64,000 nucleotides of DNA, taken from contig OZ024792.1 of the NCBI GenBank assembly GCA_964017065.1, forward strand, positions 7,187,754-7,251,753, written 5' to 3'. Under the pieces are notes generated by a model. It searched no databases, was not told the origin of the DNA, and saw only the letters and a program-made list of their open reading frames with translations. Position 1 is the first letter of the stretch; each line of letters starts with the position of its first letter. Below, piece by piece: positions 44,301-53,889 of this stretch. Position numbers and translations under genes: made by a program. This DNA is from Haliclona indistincta (taxonomy: Eukaryota > Porifera > Demospongiae > Haplosclerida > Chalinidae).

Positions 44301-45742
44301 CCACTATCGCTGTGAGGGAACCAGACAAGAACGATTGTCATCCATTGCTGTTGGTAGGAGATTCTCTTGGTAATGTTACTCTGCTGGAATGGTACAACTG
44401 AACCTTAGCCTTCGAACATTTTAGTGTAGCATTGATTTTGTGTGAAGTTCTAGTAGCAATTTATTAGCAATAACTATGAATAAAATTAATAATGTTGACT
44501 TCTCGTTTCCCGCAAAGCTGTATTGCAGTAACACGAAATTATGAATGTCAAAGGAATAAATTGTTTTATACTACATAGCACTGTTTAATTACTGATGTAA
44601 ATGTGGTAATATTATTGAGATGAGCTTGTTACCTTAGAGATGTGATAAGATCTTGTAGAATAGAGGGTGGAAAACTCTCAAAGTCTTCAACAACCAACAC
44701 TACAGGAACACGTGATCCCTAGAGGAAGAGAAACTAGACGGAACAGAAGGAGAAAATAATGAGGTTACCTCTCCTGCATGATGCTGTTCTTGGTACCAGC
44801 TGTTCAGTACTGATACCGAGCATAGAGGAAGTCCTCGTAGAGAAGCTCTTTTAACTTTTTTCATCTTGTCTCCATCATCATCGCTACTGGACTGTTGGAA
44901 AATAGTCACAGTACCAACAGTATTCAGTTACTGACCTGGTCAGCTATTTCCGTCTGCAAGAGTTGCCTGCGTATTCCAGACATCAACTCCTTCATTCCTT
45001 TAACAAAAGTCAGTATTAAAAGTATGAGAGAGATGAGAATATAAACCTGAACTACAATCTTTTGACTTCAGAAGAACTACGTGCGGCGAAACTGACGAGT
45101 GCAATTCGTCTCTGAGTTCACTGAACAGTTGAGAGTGGTCCGGCATGTTCACACCTGTGGATTCAGTAGTGTAGATGTGCACTTTGGGTTGTATTATACC
45201 TGCTATTAGTGCAGCAGCTGGAATTTCAAATTTGGAGGGAAAAAAGGACGTTGTTTTCCTCTTTTTCTCTCTTTGTCGATAAGCTATTGCCCTGCTGTGT
45301 AAATTCTGCAGCTGTTTATGAGCATCTCCAGCGAACCGCAGCAGTTTTGACACTACTCCTCTGTGCTGTTCAGAAACCACTTGCTATGAAAAAGATCATA
45401 ACAATAAAATTAATATTAATTGTATGTAACACCTGTACCTCAATTTTCTCCTCAAGCTCACTCCAGCAATAATTAAAAACCTTATTTCTTTGTCTTGCAT
45501 TTCTATTAGTTTCACCAGGCAGCTGTGAGAACTGAGCTGTGAAAGAAAAGTTAGTAGTACACACTTCAAATGGGGCTACATGCACTTGTTAGCCAAATAA
45601 GGTTCTACCTTGCAGAACTTTAGTAGATGGTTTTGCTTGCGGATTAAACAGAAAGCAGCCCTGTGCAGTAGAAGAGGTGTTTGCAAGAGGTAAACCAGCT
45701 AATTATTACCTTGGAGACCGATGTTGTGCTAGACAGAGCCAT
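33436..45742 (-). CDS. ORC3: Origin recognition complex subunit 3 (22 exons)
   Basis: Exons, minus strand: 45710-45742, 45609-45660, 45439-45536, 45200-45383, 45047-45154, 44936-44997, 44769-44891, 44633-44718, 35662-35821, 35499-35612, 35323-35459, 35136-35199, 34900-35016, 34778-34857, 34652-34726, 34512-34606, 34392-34459, 34252-34343, 34014-34204, 33842-33987, 33638-33765, 33436-33541. All phases agree and give 772 residues (human ORC3 is 711). Landmarks: N-terminal [77 protein letters not shown]...INLYDW; C-terminal [18 protein letters not shown]3 is a core subunit of the nuclear complex that loads MCM helicase at replication origins. Exon 8 joins exon 9 in phase (2+1) across an 8.8-kb intron that contains TEP1 on the other strand. 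Head-to-head with PMS1. Confidence 0.9.
33808..33841. repeat. (CA)n microsatellite at an ORC3 splice donor
   Basis: Lies directly downstream of ORC3 exon 20 on the minus strand, so that the 5' splice site is GATGCAG|GTGTGTGTG. Confidence 0.9.
35239..35322. repeat. Long (CA)n microsatellite at an ORC3 splice donor
   Basis: About 84 bp of CA with two CG interruptions. On the minus strand it starts at the donor of ORC3 exon 11 (AGAAG|GTGTGTG). Confidence 0.95.
35850..36277 (+). promoter_or_regulatory. TEP1 5' region: untranslated exon and intron
   Basis: A non-coding exon probably ends at 36020 (CTGCGG|GTAAGT), with the matching acceptor TTCTCTGCAG at 36260, 17 bp before the TEP1 ATG. The sequence lies within ORC3 intron 8, so the TEP1 promoter must be intronic to ORC3. 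The exon's 5' limit is not defined. Confidence 0.55.
36278..44401 (+). CDS. TEP1: Telomerase protein component 1 (TROVE, DUF4062, NACHT, WD40)
   Basis: A single 8.1-kb coding exon, 2,707 residues (human TEP1 is about 2,630). Domains: a Ser/Thr/Pro-rich N-terminus (about 1-335); a TROVE module (about 340-905) including a von Willebrand-like part with [14 protein letters not shown]4062 (about 965-1080, [15 protein letters not shown]); a NACHT NTPase with Walker [10 protein letters not shown] (about 1229-1237) and Walker B-like AIFIDGLD; a helical region; then WD40 repeats from about 1720 to the end. By family it is a vault- and telomerase-associated RNA-binding protein. In the TROVE metal-binding motif the usual leading Asp is Asn (N-x-x-S-S). 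The gene is entirely inside ORC3 intron 8, on the opposite strand. AATAAA signals occur at about 44478 and 44555. Confidence 0.92.
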   Translation: MAATVSERRKQPLTNPLLSKSYATKLTTTGSTSLLTRSSVSGTTSKLSGATRERVKTEDVGGREKPKLTNALLAGSSRSSIILTSSMQLSSASTNSSVPLRSSRDSSAGLAYKQPLALTKPQVTNLTPPISKPSPSSLLSSSSSLTSSLQSRLQTTATSSSLTKSQKTSINLAATTHSSLKLSSTLTTTRSRQLATSTNKTLGGGTTIPTTKPLVTSKPPAVVVTTPSLSSSLTKTTVNNNLLTSKISTPPFSTQSSVLSTDSYEPRRAATPLYPPSNERPAVTMVSLHSEALPVYDFTSAHPAASTTEPEFLPPELDASIQAPPTPPVADTVQLKVTMINAVATSLLCSPDFRDPKNPTRRNLKQLGESMSVADPEFVLKLALYTRRNLNIRTTANFLLALGAYFHNCRPFLKKYFSATVRLPSDWIEIAEIYQTFNDQALHFGQLPTSLRKVMTTKFPDFDSYQLGKYNKDASKKKKKGKTTVKTEKKEPIAPQRSLSKTHSSSSESSSDESSVVPDEESESEEELVRLTFTLKQLVRKLHIAEPVEHVMCLIGKRYPEDTESFRRSRLPGIWDQDRAGKRMKLSTPETWETQVSLKGNKAAVWEELIDHRKLPFMAMLRNLRNLIIADVSQKHHQWVLNKLSNERAVVNSQQFPFRFFSAYEVLDNLEKLGTENATPKQPPKQRKSKKPPRKPKEIKPIDPRLLKRYKSALDMALKIATNYNVKPISGTTVILCNAGSSMGRNCTSARGLGKPRTVLEVGILLGLMCKHSCEQCTMAVYGADNYCKVSLEEGTILHNMETVMTKVTENRLNEQEGKLPQSFFNPLLVDRVQIDNLVILTDNMNMDSEDSVELLKFLDKYRHLVNPNLLFVSVDLSGRASGISSTIKPRHENDIHLAGYSDQILRFIAERGDSGQLSFVDNVDKAFNLVDLKQSCLQKVEAAQVGVLARERAMLAAIPQKKWRTVRVFISSTFRDMHGERDLLTRFVFPELRSRCLRRNICLYEVDLRWGVTESDARSHKAIEICLQEISRCQYFIGLIGQRYGWAPEQYQVPDSPEYDWVREYPSGRSITELEMYHAALCDTDKVVGKAFFYFRDLAINNQIPEDMKDEFQSDTHKDREKIEDLKSRIRISGLEVYDGYPCKWMGVIDDKPIVGGLEDFGQRVLYNLWNSIQRDYPESEGNEDPVKAATAVHDTFAESKASSFVGRRVLLKNASDSIRSATNGLVAVAGKPGSGKTAFMAALAQYCIETTIVSSNNILTHFIGAAPGSSNIATLLTRLCLELKRRYSLSLSVPEDYPDLAKEWVEFLREAAQKITKTGTKLAIFIDGLDLLEDAHNGRSLDWLPDIFPEGVVVVTSMVDGGSSLMILQQHKPAPVEVTVGGMDMFDKAEMVRKNLSQHRKVLDESPFNNQMKLLLTKREASNPLYLHLACEELRMFGVFEGVSSYIRKMPATVSTLLQEVLTRLENEHGIELLSTSLTLLCLVRSGLKEYELAGTLSSFLSAGSGTGKLPPVILARLLRSLQTFLQPTGQENSDLLTLAHKDIEKAVRSRYMRGAMADREKKLHVHLAKYFKLQADPDNDGSFKGNDARAFTELPYHLMACGSWKEMEEVLCQLNFVVAKCHLGLAQQLLEDYTPATHTLTATKAREVSRFIHLPKVKTFKSFVSRNLHILMATPPLTLQQAINEPRDSMVAQHGRQILSDNPVPVLSQVNKSDEENPCNMVLDGHGSAMIVVAVSPDGQMLATGSKNCVVKVFEVETGREVRTYLGHAGAITGVCFVGDSAVCSASMDCSLSLWSLKEGHRITAMKGHSRAVKGCVADKNGKIVVSVSWDMSIRVWDGTDGSFKSSLKSPGKNSHINCIDIHPEGQLVAVGCWDASVKIWDTLNAKRLKVLKGHKTSVQACAYAPSGRHVVSASMDGEVKIWSVRGGTTVGTITGHSDPVNGITFTPNGQYLATASSDKQIKVWSGSLGKPAQIIRGESERGYAHSLAFHQETQCVFTGYHNGSVCQYNSHTGALLSSVKPHTAAVKAVAYYDGLCMTASVDTTVKVWTASSSTLRSVSLEGNSSAITAATWNKHGLATASEDLSIMLWPHNPAGYKKLLNTTTPPPVKPLKTLHGHTGTISAIAFSSTKGTMVTVSHDKSIIIWDTINYKATQTIPVAHKDWINACVFSDLSNDYLVTGSNDFTLKIWDIKNGSEKSVLKGHTSGINSVAFSMGCIISGAVDGSVKVWTHKGIEITTLYCHTRRINACLLNIPGKMDKSVQDSWADVVEEEEEEEKTGGGTGKLKLNFEEVSVLTASDDGTVGVWKPFLPNHLATLKGHSDRVMSLASTFNNHLISGSLDSSVRLWNPQLPTEPGELVKRQTIEAHVGSVTDAKILTDSMARESGGLNTFAVTSGRDGTFIVWCIRLPDAGEELALAKLYQVKACEKALSSVLITVSSGITVGKDTGEIEVWRWSTSEFPKLDLTKTAAQLAGDAPVSKMVVTPDRKFLVASSWNNQVFTLSGGSRTVSDRIKEHKESVVGICATKQDSKTTVYSLSWDRTLSEWAMSGGSAKGRRNKPIAAASIHRIHLEADAGKREQPWTLALCELDSFHLVISDSLGQVTIWNKVSKIAVLTKKVHQKAINALATINGCLVTGSDDSTVKVWKMKKDQGGNTQLKQVGHFYCLSCVTTIAVREPDKNDCHPLLLVGDSLGNVTLLEWYN

Positions 45743-45827
45743 GATTGCAGCAGAAAGAAAGGGCACTAAATAGAACAGTGGTGTCAAAAACGCGCGAAAA
45801 GTGTTGGCGGGAAATCCACGTGGGAGA
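45743..45827. promoter_or_regulatory. Bidirectional promoter between ORC3 and PMS1
   Basis: Only 85 bp separate the two divergent start codons, so the core promoter is presumably shared. I see no TATA box. Confidence 0.65.
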
Positions 45828-48381
45828 ATGAACAAGCTCTGTGTGGACACGGTGAGGTTGCTGAGCAGTTCTCAAGTAATCACCTCGTCTACTGCGGTAG
45901 TGAAGGAGTTGGTAGAGAACTCGTTGGACGCAGGAGCCACAAATGTGGAGATAAAATTGGTGGGAATCAAAATTAGTCATGGCATGGTCATTTACACATA
46001 CGTCTATGCCTGCCTGCATAGGAGAATTATTGCTTGGACAAGATCGAGGTACGTGATAACGGGAAAGGAATGACGAAAGATGAAGTAGCCCAAGCAGCAA
46101 AGCCGTACTTTACCTCCAAACTGAGCTCCTTTGCTGGCCTAGCCCAGTTACATAGCTATGGATTCCGTGGTGAGGGGTTGAGCTCAGTAGCAGCAGTTGC
46201 TGATGTGTCCATTACCACATGCACTGAGCAAGATGAAGTAGCCATGACACACACAGTTGACCACTCTGGTAATGTGGTCTCCTCCAGGCCCTCACCTGCT
46301 GCAAGAGGAACAACCGTGAGTGTTGCGAACTTGTTCAAGAACGTACCTGTTCGTAGGAGATACTGCAAGACCACTAAGGTAGCGAAAGATAGCTTCAAGA
46401 AGACAGAGGGTTTGCTGTTGGCTTTGGGTCTGGCAAATTCATCAGTGCGGTTTGTTCTCAAGCATGACAAATGTTTAATCTGGCAGAAACCTTCAACTGC
46501 TGATTTCCAGAGCAATGTTGGTATGGTTCTGGGAACACAGATGCTACAACAGCTGGTTCCTGTGAATTTGACGAGCGACGATCCTGCTGTCAACATCACT
46601 GGATTCATACCGTCAGCAAACGCTGACCCATTGATCACATTCAAAGCAACGCCTGACAGAATGTTTCTACTTGTAAACAGTAGACCGGTGAACATCAGAC
46701 CAGTCCTACAGGTTTGAAACCGTACTTGTTGTCGTGCATCATTATCGTATGCTGTTGTTTAGTTACTGAGGAAGGTGTGTGTGGATGTGTTTCCTGGTCA
46801 ATCGGGACGATATCCTGTTTCTGTTCTCTGTATCGACGTCCCTTCGTCTGAACTAGACGTCAATCTTGAATCAGACAAGTCACGTGTAGCGCTCCACAAT
46901 CTGGTAAGAAAGACGGATATTGAAACTATTGCGATGTGGTGACTCTGCTTGTTCAGGATGCAATTCTTGATCTTCTGAAGTCTGCAGTAGATGCTGTCTA
47001 CCATCCCAGCACCAATGGGACCACAATTGGCACCGATCAGCCATCACTTTCACCAAGTCGGTCGTCTGCATGCGGTAGTCATCTCTCGAAAAGAAGTGTT
47101 TGTGATGAAGATAAAGAAGAGCAGGAATGTACAGATACTATTCCATCAAGCAATGGTGTGCAACATCAGACATCATCTGTGACCAATACAACCAGCCCTA
47201 GACCACCTTCTCCCTCTCAATCAAACACCATATCGTCTGATTCTAACACTATCATTTGCAGAGACGAGCTTGCGGATTTTTTTGATGACAATTTCACGTC
47301 ATCTTCAGACGAAGATGCTGAGAACACACCCAGTGAGGTGGTATCCAAAGATGAACGTGCATTGCTCAATACCAAGCAAGGTGCAAATAAAAATTTCTTC
47401 AATGTTTTGATTAGTGTTGCTTGTATTCAGTTTCGCTGGCTTCCTGGAGTAGAGGACAAGTGCCTTCAAATCAAAACAAACCTCTTGTGGTAAATATACA
47501 CCACTTACATATTTCAATAACATTGTATATCCCATAGCCAGTAGCTCTTCCTAGCAGGCCTGCTAGCTCCATGTCTTCAATCAACACAGGATGTAATCGT
47601 AGCCCCTCAATAGAGCAGTCTAAACTTGACTTTGTTAGCCCACAATACATACCATATAGATATTATTCACCTGTGAAAACACCACCAGGGAACTTGCCTG
47701 TCTGATGCTTCAAGAACTGTAAAGAGAAGTTCAATTTCACCTTCTGTGATCAATGGTATTATGATGGTATGGTGACAGTTGCTTATTTTGATTTTCTAGC
47801 AGCTAAGAGAAGGAATACTGGACAAGCTGTACCACAGAAGGTATAGAACACCTTGTGTTGTATTTGCAGTGTGTTTGAGTTCAGCTATTAGACTACAATG
47901 CACTCTTTTGCTGCTGTGGTAGAGAAGAGTGACTCACGCCAACACGAAGAGGTGTCTTTTCACCTTGACATATTGCGTGGGCGTTGCTCATCAGTTTATG
48001 CACGGTATAAGACAGCTTTACTGGTTTCTGTGAGGTTGTTTTGTTATCAGAAAGGTTAGTACTACTGATGCAAGCTACGCAATAGGGTTTTGTTGTTTGG
48101 AGGAGAGAAGAGAGCTTTGGTTGGCACGTGCTGGCAACAGAATCCTCTTATTAAGGTATGTTTGAGATTTCTAATGTGATAATTGAATTGTGATTGTAGA
48201 TATGGCACTGTAGTGTTGAACTATAACATTGTTATTATACTGTAGACCTGATGAGTTGCCGCAGCAAGCCGATTCAGTTGTGCAGACAAGAGAAACTGTT
48301 TGTGCCTTGTTGCATCAATTGCTGGAACGAGAACTGAGTGACAGAGTACTTTACGAAGTAGCAGTCCTGACTGCCACTTGA
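45828..48381 (+). CDS. PMS1: MutL-family mismatch-repair protein PMS1-like (11 exons)
   Basis: Exons: 45828-45959, 46022-46711, 46763-46903, 46957-47380, 47431-47489, 47538-47633, 47689-47755, 47800-47840, 47928-48004, 48051-48155, 48246-48381; all in phase, 655 residues. The N-terminal GHKL ATPase is clear: [60 protein letters not shown]. The transducer domain follows ([25 protein letters not shown]). The opening [18 protein letters not shown] matches PMS1 rather than MLH1 or PMS2. The rest is a Ser-rich linker and a short C-terminus that I cannot align with confidence; no HMG box or endonuclease motif is visible. Exons 6-9 are the least certain, since intron 6 is only 55 bp and the exon 9 acceptor was chosen by phase. 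Partners with MLH1 by family. Confidence 0.82.
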
Positions 48382-49857
48382 CTTGAGTTCACCATTATTA
48401 ATTTTTGCTAAACTGTTCCAGTGTTATAATTACAATGACGTCATGTCTTGGCGCGCCAGCTAGTTAATTGGTGGCTCCGCCTCCTTTCAATAGATTCCAC
48501 ACGTTTAGCGCACTCGGCTCAGCAAGGACTACAAGACTAGACGCGGCTCTAGCTAGAAGGTGAGAAACAGCTAGATCTATTTGTGCGATGCATACTGTCC
48601 GCTATTGTGTGTTCAATTGATCGAGCTGTCTGGATGATGATCGCAGCCTAAAATTGATCGACCTCCCCCTCACCATATGGACTGTACTAGAGAGAGCACT
48701 GCCAGATGTCGGTGTTGTTATAAACAGGGTGTAGCTGACGTTCAGTACAGCCGTACTAGCGTCACGTTGTAGCTGCTAACAGGTTTGGTAGGCGTAGCCG
48801 TGTTGTCTAGGGAGTGAGTCTGAGAGAGCGCCACAATAATGGTGACTGTGACTCTTTTCTAAAAACCACACTTTCCATCCATTGTTGGGGTCCCTATTGT
48901 CTAAGCATGCCCAAATATCACCTCCTTCTATCATTAATCTTGACAATCTTTTACTATGGATAGTAGCGGGTTAGTGTATTGCACATGATACTCGTATGTA
49001 CACAATACCTGTTCGACGTGTTCGTGTGAGTGTGTGTAAATTCGAACACTGAAAATGTAACCAATCGTACTATTACGCGGCATGCTTCATTTAGCAAGCA
49101 TGCTAGGTGTCCAAATACTATGCGTCTAACAGTATTGGTATGTGTTTGGTTTGTCTACTCCTCTTCTCCACTCACCATATTATCAGTTCTTTCCTGCTCC
49201 TCCTTCTCCATATCTCCTCCGGCTCCCCAAACCATCTCAATACCTAACCTAACTCCTGCTCACTCCCTTCTAACTCCCACTCATTCCATCCTAAGCTTTC
49301 AGGGTTTCTAATAGTACACTTCCCTAGTGACTAATGCTCTATAGTTACACGACTTGCTAGTTATGTAGACATGATATTTTTGATGTGAGAATGATTCTGT
49401 GCTTTGATTCACTTTGCATATGTTTGTGCTACCGAGGTGTTCTCTGTGAAGTGGGAGTCAGTGAGTTTGCATCAATTATGCTGACATGAAGTGATTAGAT
49501 AACATATCGTGTGTTTGTGCTTTTTGTCTTGTCTCAATTCTTGCTGGACCCTCTCCACTGGGGTGTATACAGCTGCCTTTATCGTATCCAAAGCACACTT
49601 ATTTTAGCATCAACACAAACATACAGAGTGCCCATATTATCTGTTATGAGAGAGTGTTTGCTGTACACTGTGTTGTTGTGAGAGTCTGCCTACTTTGCAA
49701 TACAGACAGTTATAATTTTCTAGCATTGTGATCATATGTACACAGTTAATTTTATTATCTATTATCTTTTGATGTTGATCTATGAGTTAATATTTTGTTT
49801 ATGGTCCATGCGTTTGTTTGTACACTGCTGCTAATGGTTGCCCCCCAGGTGGTGGTG
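48382..49857 (+). promoter_or_regulatory. 5' region of the MTMR gene: untranslated exon and long intron
   Basis: A probable non-coding exon ends at 48559 (GCTAGAAG|GTGAGA). The acceptor CCCCCCAG lies at 49848, 9 bp before the ATG. The ~1.3-kb intron holds only AT-rich sequence and an incidental 93-codon frame. Confidence 0.5.
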
Positions 49858-52800
49858 ATGTCTACTGGAAAAAATGCCGGCCCAAGCGAGGCCGATCTGG
49901 ATCTTTTACCAGGTATGTGTGAGCGTGTGTGTGTGTGCGTGCGTGCGTGTGTATTTTTGTGAGCGTGTGTATGTGTTTTTGTTAGCGTGTGTGTGTGTAT
50001 GTGCGTGTGTGTGTGATTATGTGATTGTGAGTTTTGGCTCTGTACTCCTTTCTTCAGGAGAGGTTCTTGTTGGGCGTGCTCCTAACACTTGTCTGCTGCT
50101 CTTCTCCGCTGAGTCTATAGACACGAAGCAGTCTGAGGGTGTCTGTGGTACGCTGTTCATCACTAATCATCGCCTCATGTTCAGACCTAACCCCTTCACA
50201 ACCAGCAAGGTCAGCAAAAGAGGGTGTCTGTGTATTTATCAGTCTCTTTGTTTTCAGCTGAGACCTGTTGATCAACTGTCAGTGGAGTCCAGTGCCAATG
50301 TTCCTCTGGGTGTTATTCACGCAATCTATAGCAGTAAGCTATACACTTCAATTCTTCTCTTATATCTCTGCTCTGATTTCTCTGCTCTGGTGTCTCTGCT
50401 CTGTTTGGTTAAACTTTTATGTTTTGCTTAGGTACCGGCGGTCGTAAGAGGCAGTTGCATGCTAAGATGACACTGCCCAAGAAGATCAGTGAGCTTGAGA
50501 TAGAGTGTAAGGACCTCCGGAGACTGATATTCAATATGAGAAAATGCAGCAAATCGGATGCAATTCACGTGAGTTGAAGGTTATGAGCATAGGGGAGTTT
50601 CATGTTTTCCTCTTGTGCTTCAGACTGCCAGTTCTCTAGGAATGTACTCATCACCTTCTTCCCTTTATCACTTGTTTGCGTTCGACTATGCACGTGTGTA
50701 TCACTCTCGTAAGGATGCCACACCCCCAACTGGTATGTTTATACACATACACAGGAATGTATACACAATACTAAAAGAGTGTGTTTGATGTGTGTCTGTA
50801 TGTCTTTCAGAACATGTTTTGAGCTTTTTTAATCCGAGGGACTGGCAGAAGGTGAATTCCCTTCCCAATTGTTAAAAATAGCTTGTTGACAATGCTTCTA
50901 TTCAGGAATTGGATCGACTTGGTGTTAGCCTCAACCAATGGAGAGTCACTGAAGTCAACAATCGATTTCATCTTTGTGAGAGGTCAGTCAATCCCCAGCA
51001 GACTACCAATGCTCATTGGTTCTCATTGCAGTCTTCCACCATTTTTCGTGTGTCCTTCAAACATCAGTGACGACACTCTGGAATACGTTGCTAGTCTTCA
51101 TCGTCACAACAGACTTCCGGTACTGCTCACCCCTCTCTCTCACTCTCTGACCATCTCTCTCTCTCTCAGGTATGGTGCTGGAGCCATCCTCACACAGGCG
51201 TCTCGTTGACCAGGGCAGCTTCACCAGACGAAGACAAGCTACAGGCACCTGACCCTAGGTATCACTAACTCACACTTGTATGCTGCTATTATCAGTTCCT
51301 CTAGTTTTTGTTTTCATAATCACAAGTTATGTATAGTTGCTTACTTTGCATGGGAGTGCTATGAAAATTGTGTTATTCTTTACAGCTATATGTATGCTGT
51401 CACCATGGCTCGTAATCTTGATGTGCAAGTAGAAAACAAGCATGTACATTATTTTGACATCAACGCTCAGTGTGGATTCAACGCCAAGGACCTTCAAACT
51501 GCTTACTTGAGAATACAAGAGCTCTGTACTGTCGGTAAGCATTGATTGAGTGAACTGACTCAAATAGTGATGTTCCATTTCCCAGCCACTGTGTCAGAGC
51601 TAGCGAAACAAGACCAACGCTGGCTGCTTGGACTGGACTCATCTAAATGGTTATCATATGTCAGGTACGAGCAGTACAAGAGCCTTGTGGTTCAATTCTT
51701 GTCCACTTCATTGCAGAGCTTGTTTGCAGCTGTCTTCAACAGCAGCAGCAACACTTTGTCTCAAGAGAACAAGTTGTTTGCTTCTTGGTGAGCTGACACA
51801 TGTAATGAACAGCTGCTGTGCACTGGGGCCCTATTAGGCTGTTATGTTCTTGTGTTGTCAATCTAAGACCAGCTGTTGTCCTATGCACTTATGCAATGTA
51901 GCTGTTCATTGTTTTTCTCTCTTTTACCTACTCAGAGGAGGAGGACAGAGATGTGTCCTGTGTCATAAGCTCACTGGTTCAGATACTGGCGGACCCTCAC
52001 TTCCGGTCCATCACAGGCTTTGAGAGCCTCATCCAGAAAGAGTGGACAGCAATGGGTCATCCATTCACTACTCGTAATGGTTTCCTGAAGGAGTTCTATT
52101 CCTCTTCCTCAATGCAGCCACCATCAAATATCAGTAGTGCTAGTAGTGGAGGTGGTTCCACTGAGGAGACGGAAAGAGGAGAGGTGTGTGCTATTGACAT
52201 GCTGTCTTTAAACATTCTTCCTGTTTACTTCCTCCAGGCTCCAGTGTTTCTTCTTTTCTTGGACTGTGTCTGGCAAATATCACAACAGTTTCCAGCTGCT
52301 TTTCAATTTTCTGAAACTTACCTACTCAACCTCTACTCACTTGTCCATGGCTGTCAGTTTGGCAACTTTGTGTTTGACTCAGGAAAAGCTCGTCTTCAGG
52401 CAACACACCAAAGCAAGCGCAGTAGCTACGTTGGAGTGCAAGACGATGCTTACAGCATGAGCGATTCTGACCAGTATGAGGGTCCACTCGTGTCTGCTTG
52501 GGGTATGTGGTTGAGCTCTCTCTCTGCCGAAGAAACCGAGAACTGGCTAAACCCGTTTTACTACATCTTTGGAACGGTGGATGCTAACTACGACTGCTTG
52601 TCCAGCAATTCAATGGAGCCCCTTCAGTTTCAGGCACTACTCTCCGAGTTTGTTCCTGATCTCAAAGCTGGCGGCAACTTTGGCTTATATCCTGATCTTA
52701 CTATTCTCTCGTCTCCATTGAGTACCATGTCGGGATTGAGCCTGAGTACAACTCGATCTGAAGACCCAAGAGAGTTTGATGCAGCATCCAGTCTTCTTCA

Positions 52801-53494
52801 ACCTTGCACTCTCATTTCTTCACTGAAGTTGTGGAGTGGTTATTTCTTTCGTTACATTCCCAGTATAACAGGCCCTGCCCACAAACAAAGAACTATCGAG
52901 CGTTTTCTTGAAAGTCGTCTAGTGAAGGATGTACGAAAGCTGAAGAACACTTTGAATGACTACGAGCTCAGGTTCGGAGCACAAGCAAGCGATCTAAGCG
53001 GGTTTGTGACTAAAATCCTCAAAGCTCGAGAAGAGGAAAAGAAAGAGCAATTGAAGGCAAATGGGAGAATGTCAATGTTCCCTATGCTTATGTCTGATGA
53101 AGACACTGATCAAAACACCAAAAATCTCGCCAACAACGAAAGCCCCACCAAAATTGACAGATCGCAGACGCTACCAGCAAAATTTGATGACTCGATGCTC
53201 AGATTTGCTTCCAGGCTCTACAGAGAGTCCTCTCCACAGACACAAATGAGAGAAAGAACAGTCACATCTGCCTCGGTTGGTGGACGAAGTCCTGTATTCA
53301 CAACCAGAATACGCGTTCAGAGAGAAGAGAATACCTTGTTAGCAAATCGTTATGTAGGGTCGTCCCCTAAGATCAACCACAAGCAAACGCTTCCCATTAT
53401 GCCGAGTCCAACAATTCCTGTCCATAAAAAGAGTAGCGGAGTTATCGATGACTACCATCACCACGATGAAATTACCGTAATTACAGAACTTTAA
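49858..53494 (+). CDS. Myotubularin-related pseudophosphatase (MTMR10/11/12-like), 14 coding exons
   Basis: Coding exons: 49858-49912, 50058-50209, 50258-50333, 50432-50568, 50624-50732, 50811-50851, 50906-50982, 51032-51119, 51170-51258, 51386-51534, 51586-51664, 51717-51787, 51936-52183, 52238-53494; every phase agrees, 875 residues. A PH-GRAM-like N-terminus (GEVLVGRAPN, GTLFITNHRLMF) precedes the phosphatase-like fold (FFNPRDWQKELDRLG, LPVWCWSHPHTG, ITGFESLIQKEW). Where active myotubularins have C-x5-R, this reads EEDRDVSCVISS, so it is catalytically dead. This subgroup acts as scaffolds for active 3-phosphoinositide phosphatases. A coiled-coil-like stretch (about residues 670-710) and a disordered tail end the protein. 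The last intron (52184-52237) is 54 bp, in frame and free of stops, so retention would add 18 residues. Confidence 0.88.
49914..50020. repeat. (GT)n-rich tract in an MTMR intron
   Basis: Interrupted GT/GTGC repeats start immediately after the donor of the first coding exon (ACCAG|GTATGTGTG). Confidence 0.8.
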
Positions 53495-53889
53495 CTCAGA
53501 AATAATTTAGTAATGATCTATTTTAACCGCAGCTATTTGGTTTGCTCATCTGCAATCTTCTAGTGACTGAATGAGCTTTATATAATGTATATGTTTTGTT
53601 ATGTAAATACATTTCTTCTCTTGCACCTATGTTCATTCATTATTGTCTAAACAAACATGCCTACACCTACGCTACGCCCTCTTAACATATTAGCTTGTCA
53701 TGTGATGTTTTGGCTAACATGACCTCTTGTCAAGCTTCCTTGATTAATTCAGGTGAAACATGGTGATTTCAATATGAATGCATAGTTGTGACCTAAATGT
53801 CTCTGTAATTGGGTGTGTATCTATGGAGAGAGTACAGTACATGCAACTTTATGAATAATAAGTATTGTGTAGCTGAAGATTATGGTAGT

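Noticed and set aside
52184..52237. 18 residues in the MTMR gene between RGE and APVF
   Set aside because: A 54-bp GT-AG intron without stops; the flanking exons join in the family's reading without it. Retention remains possible.
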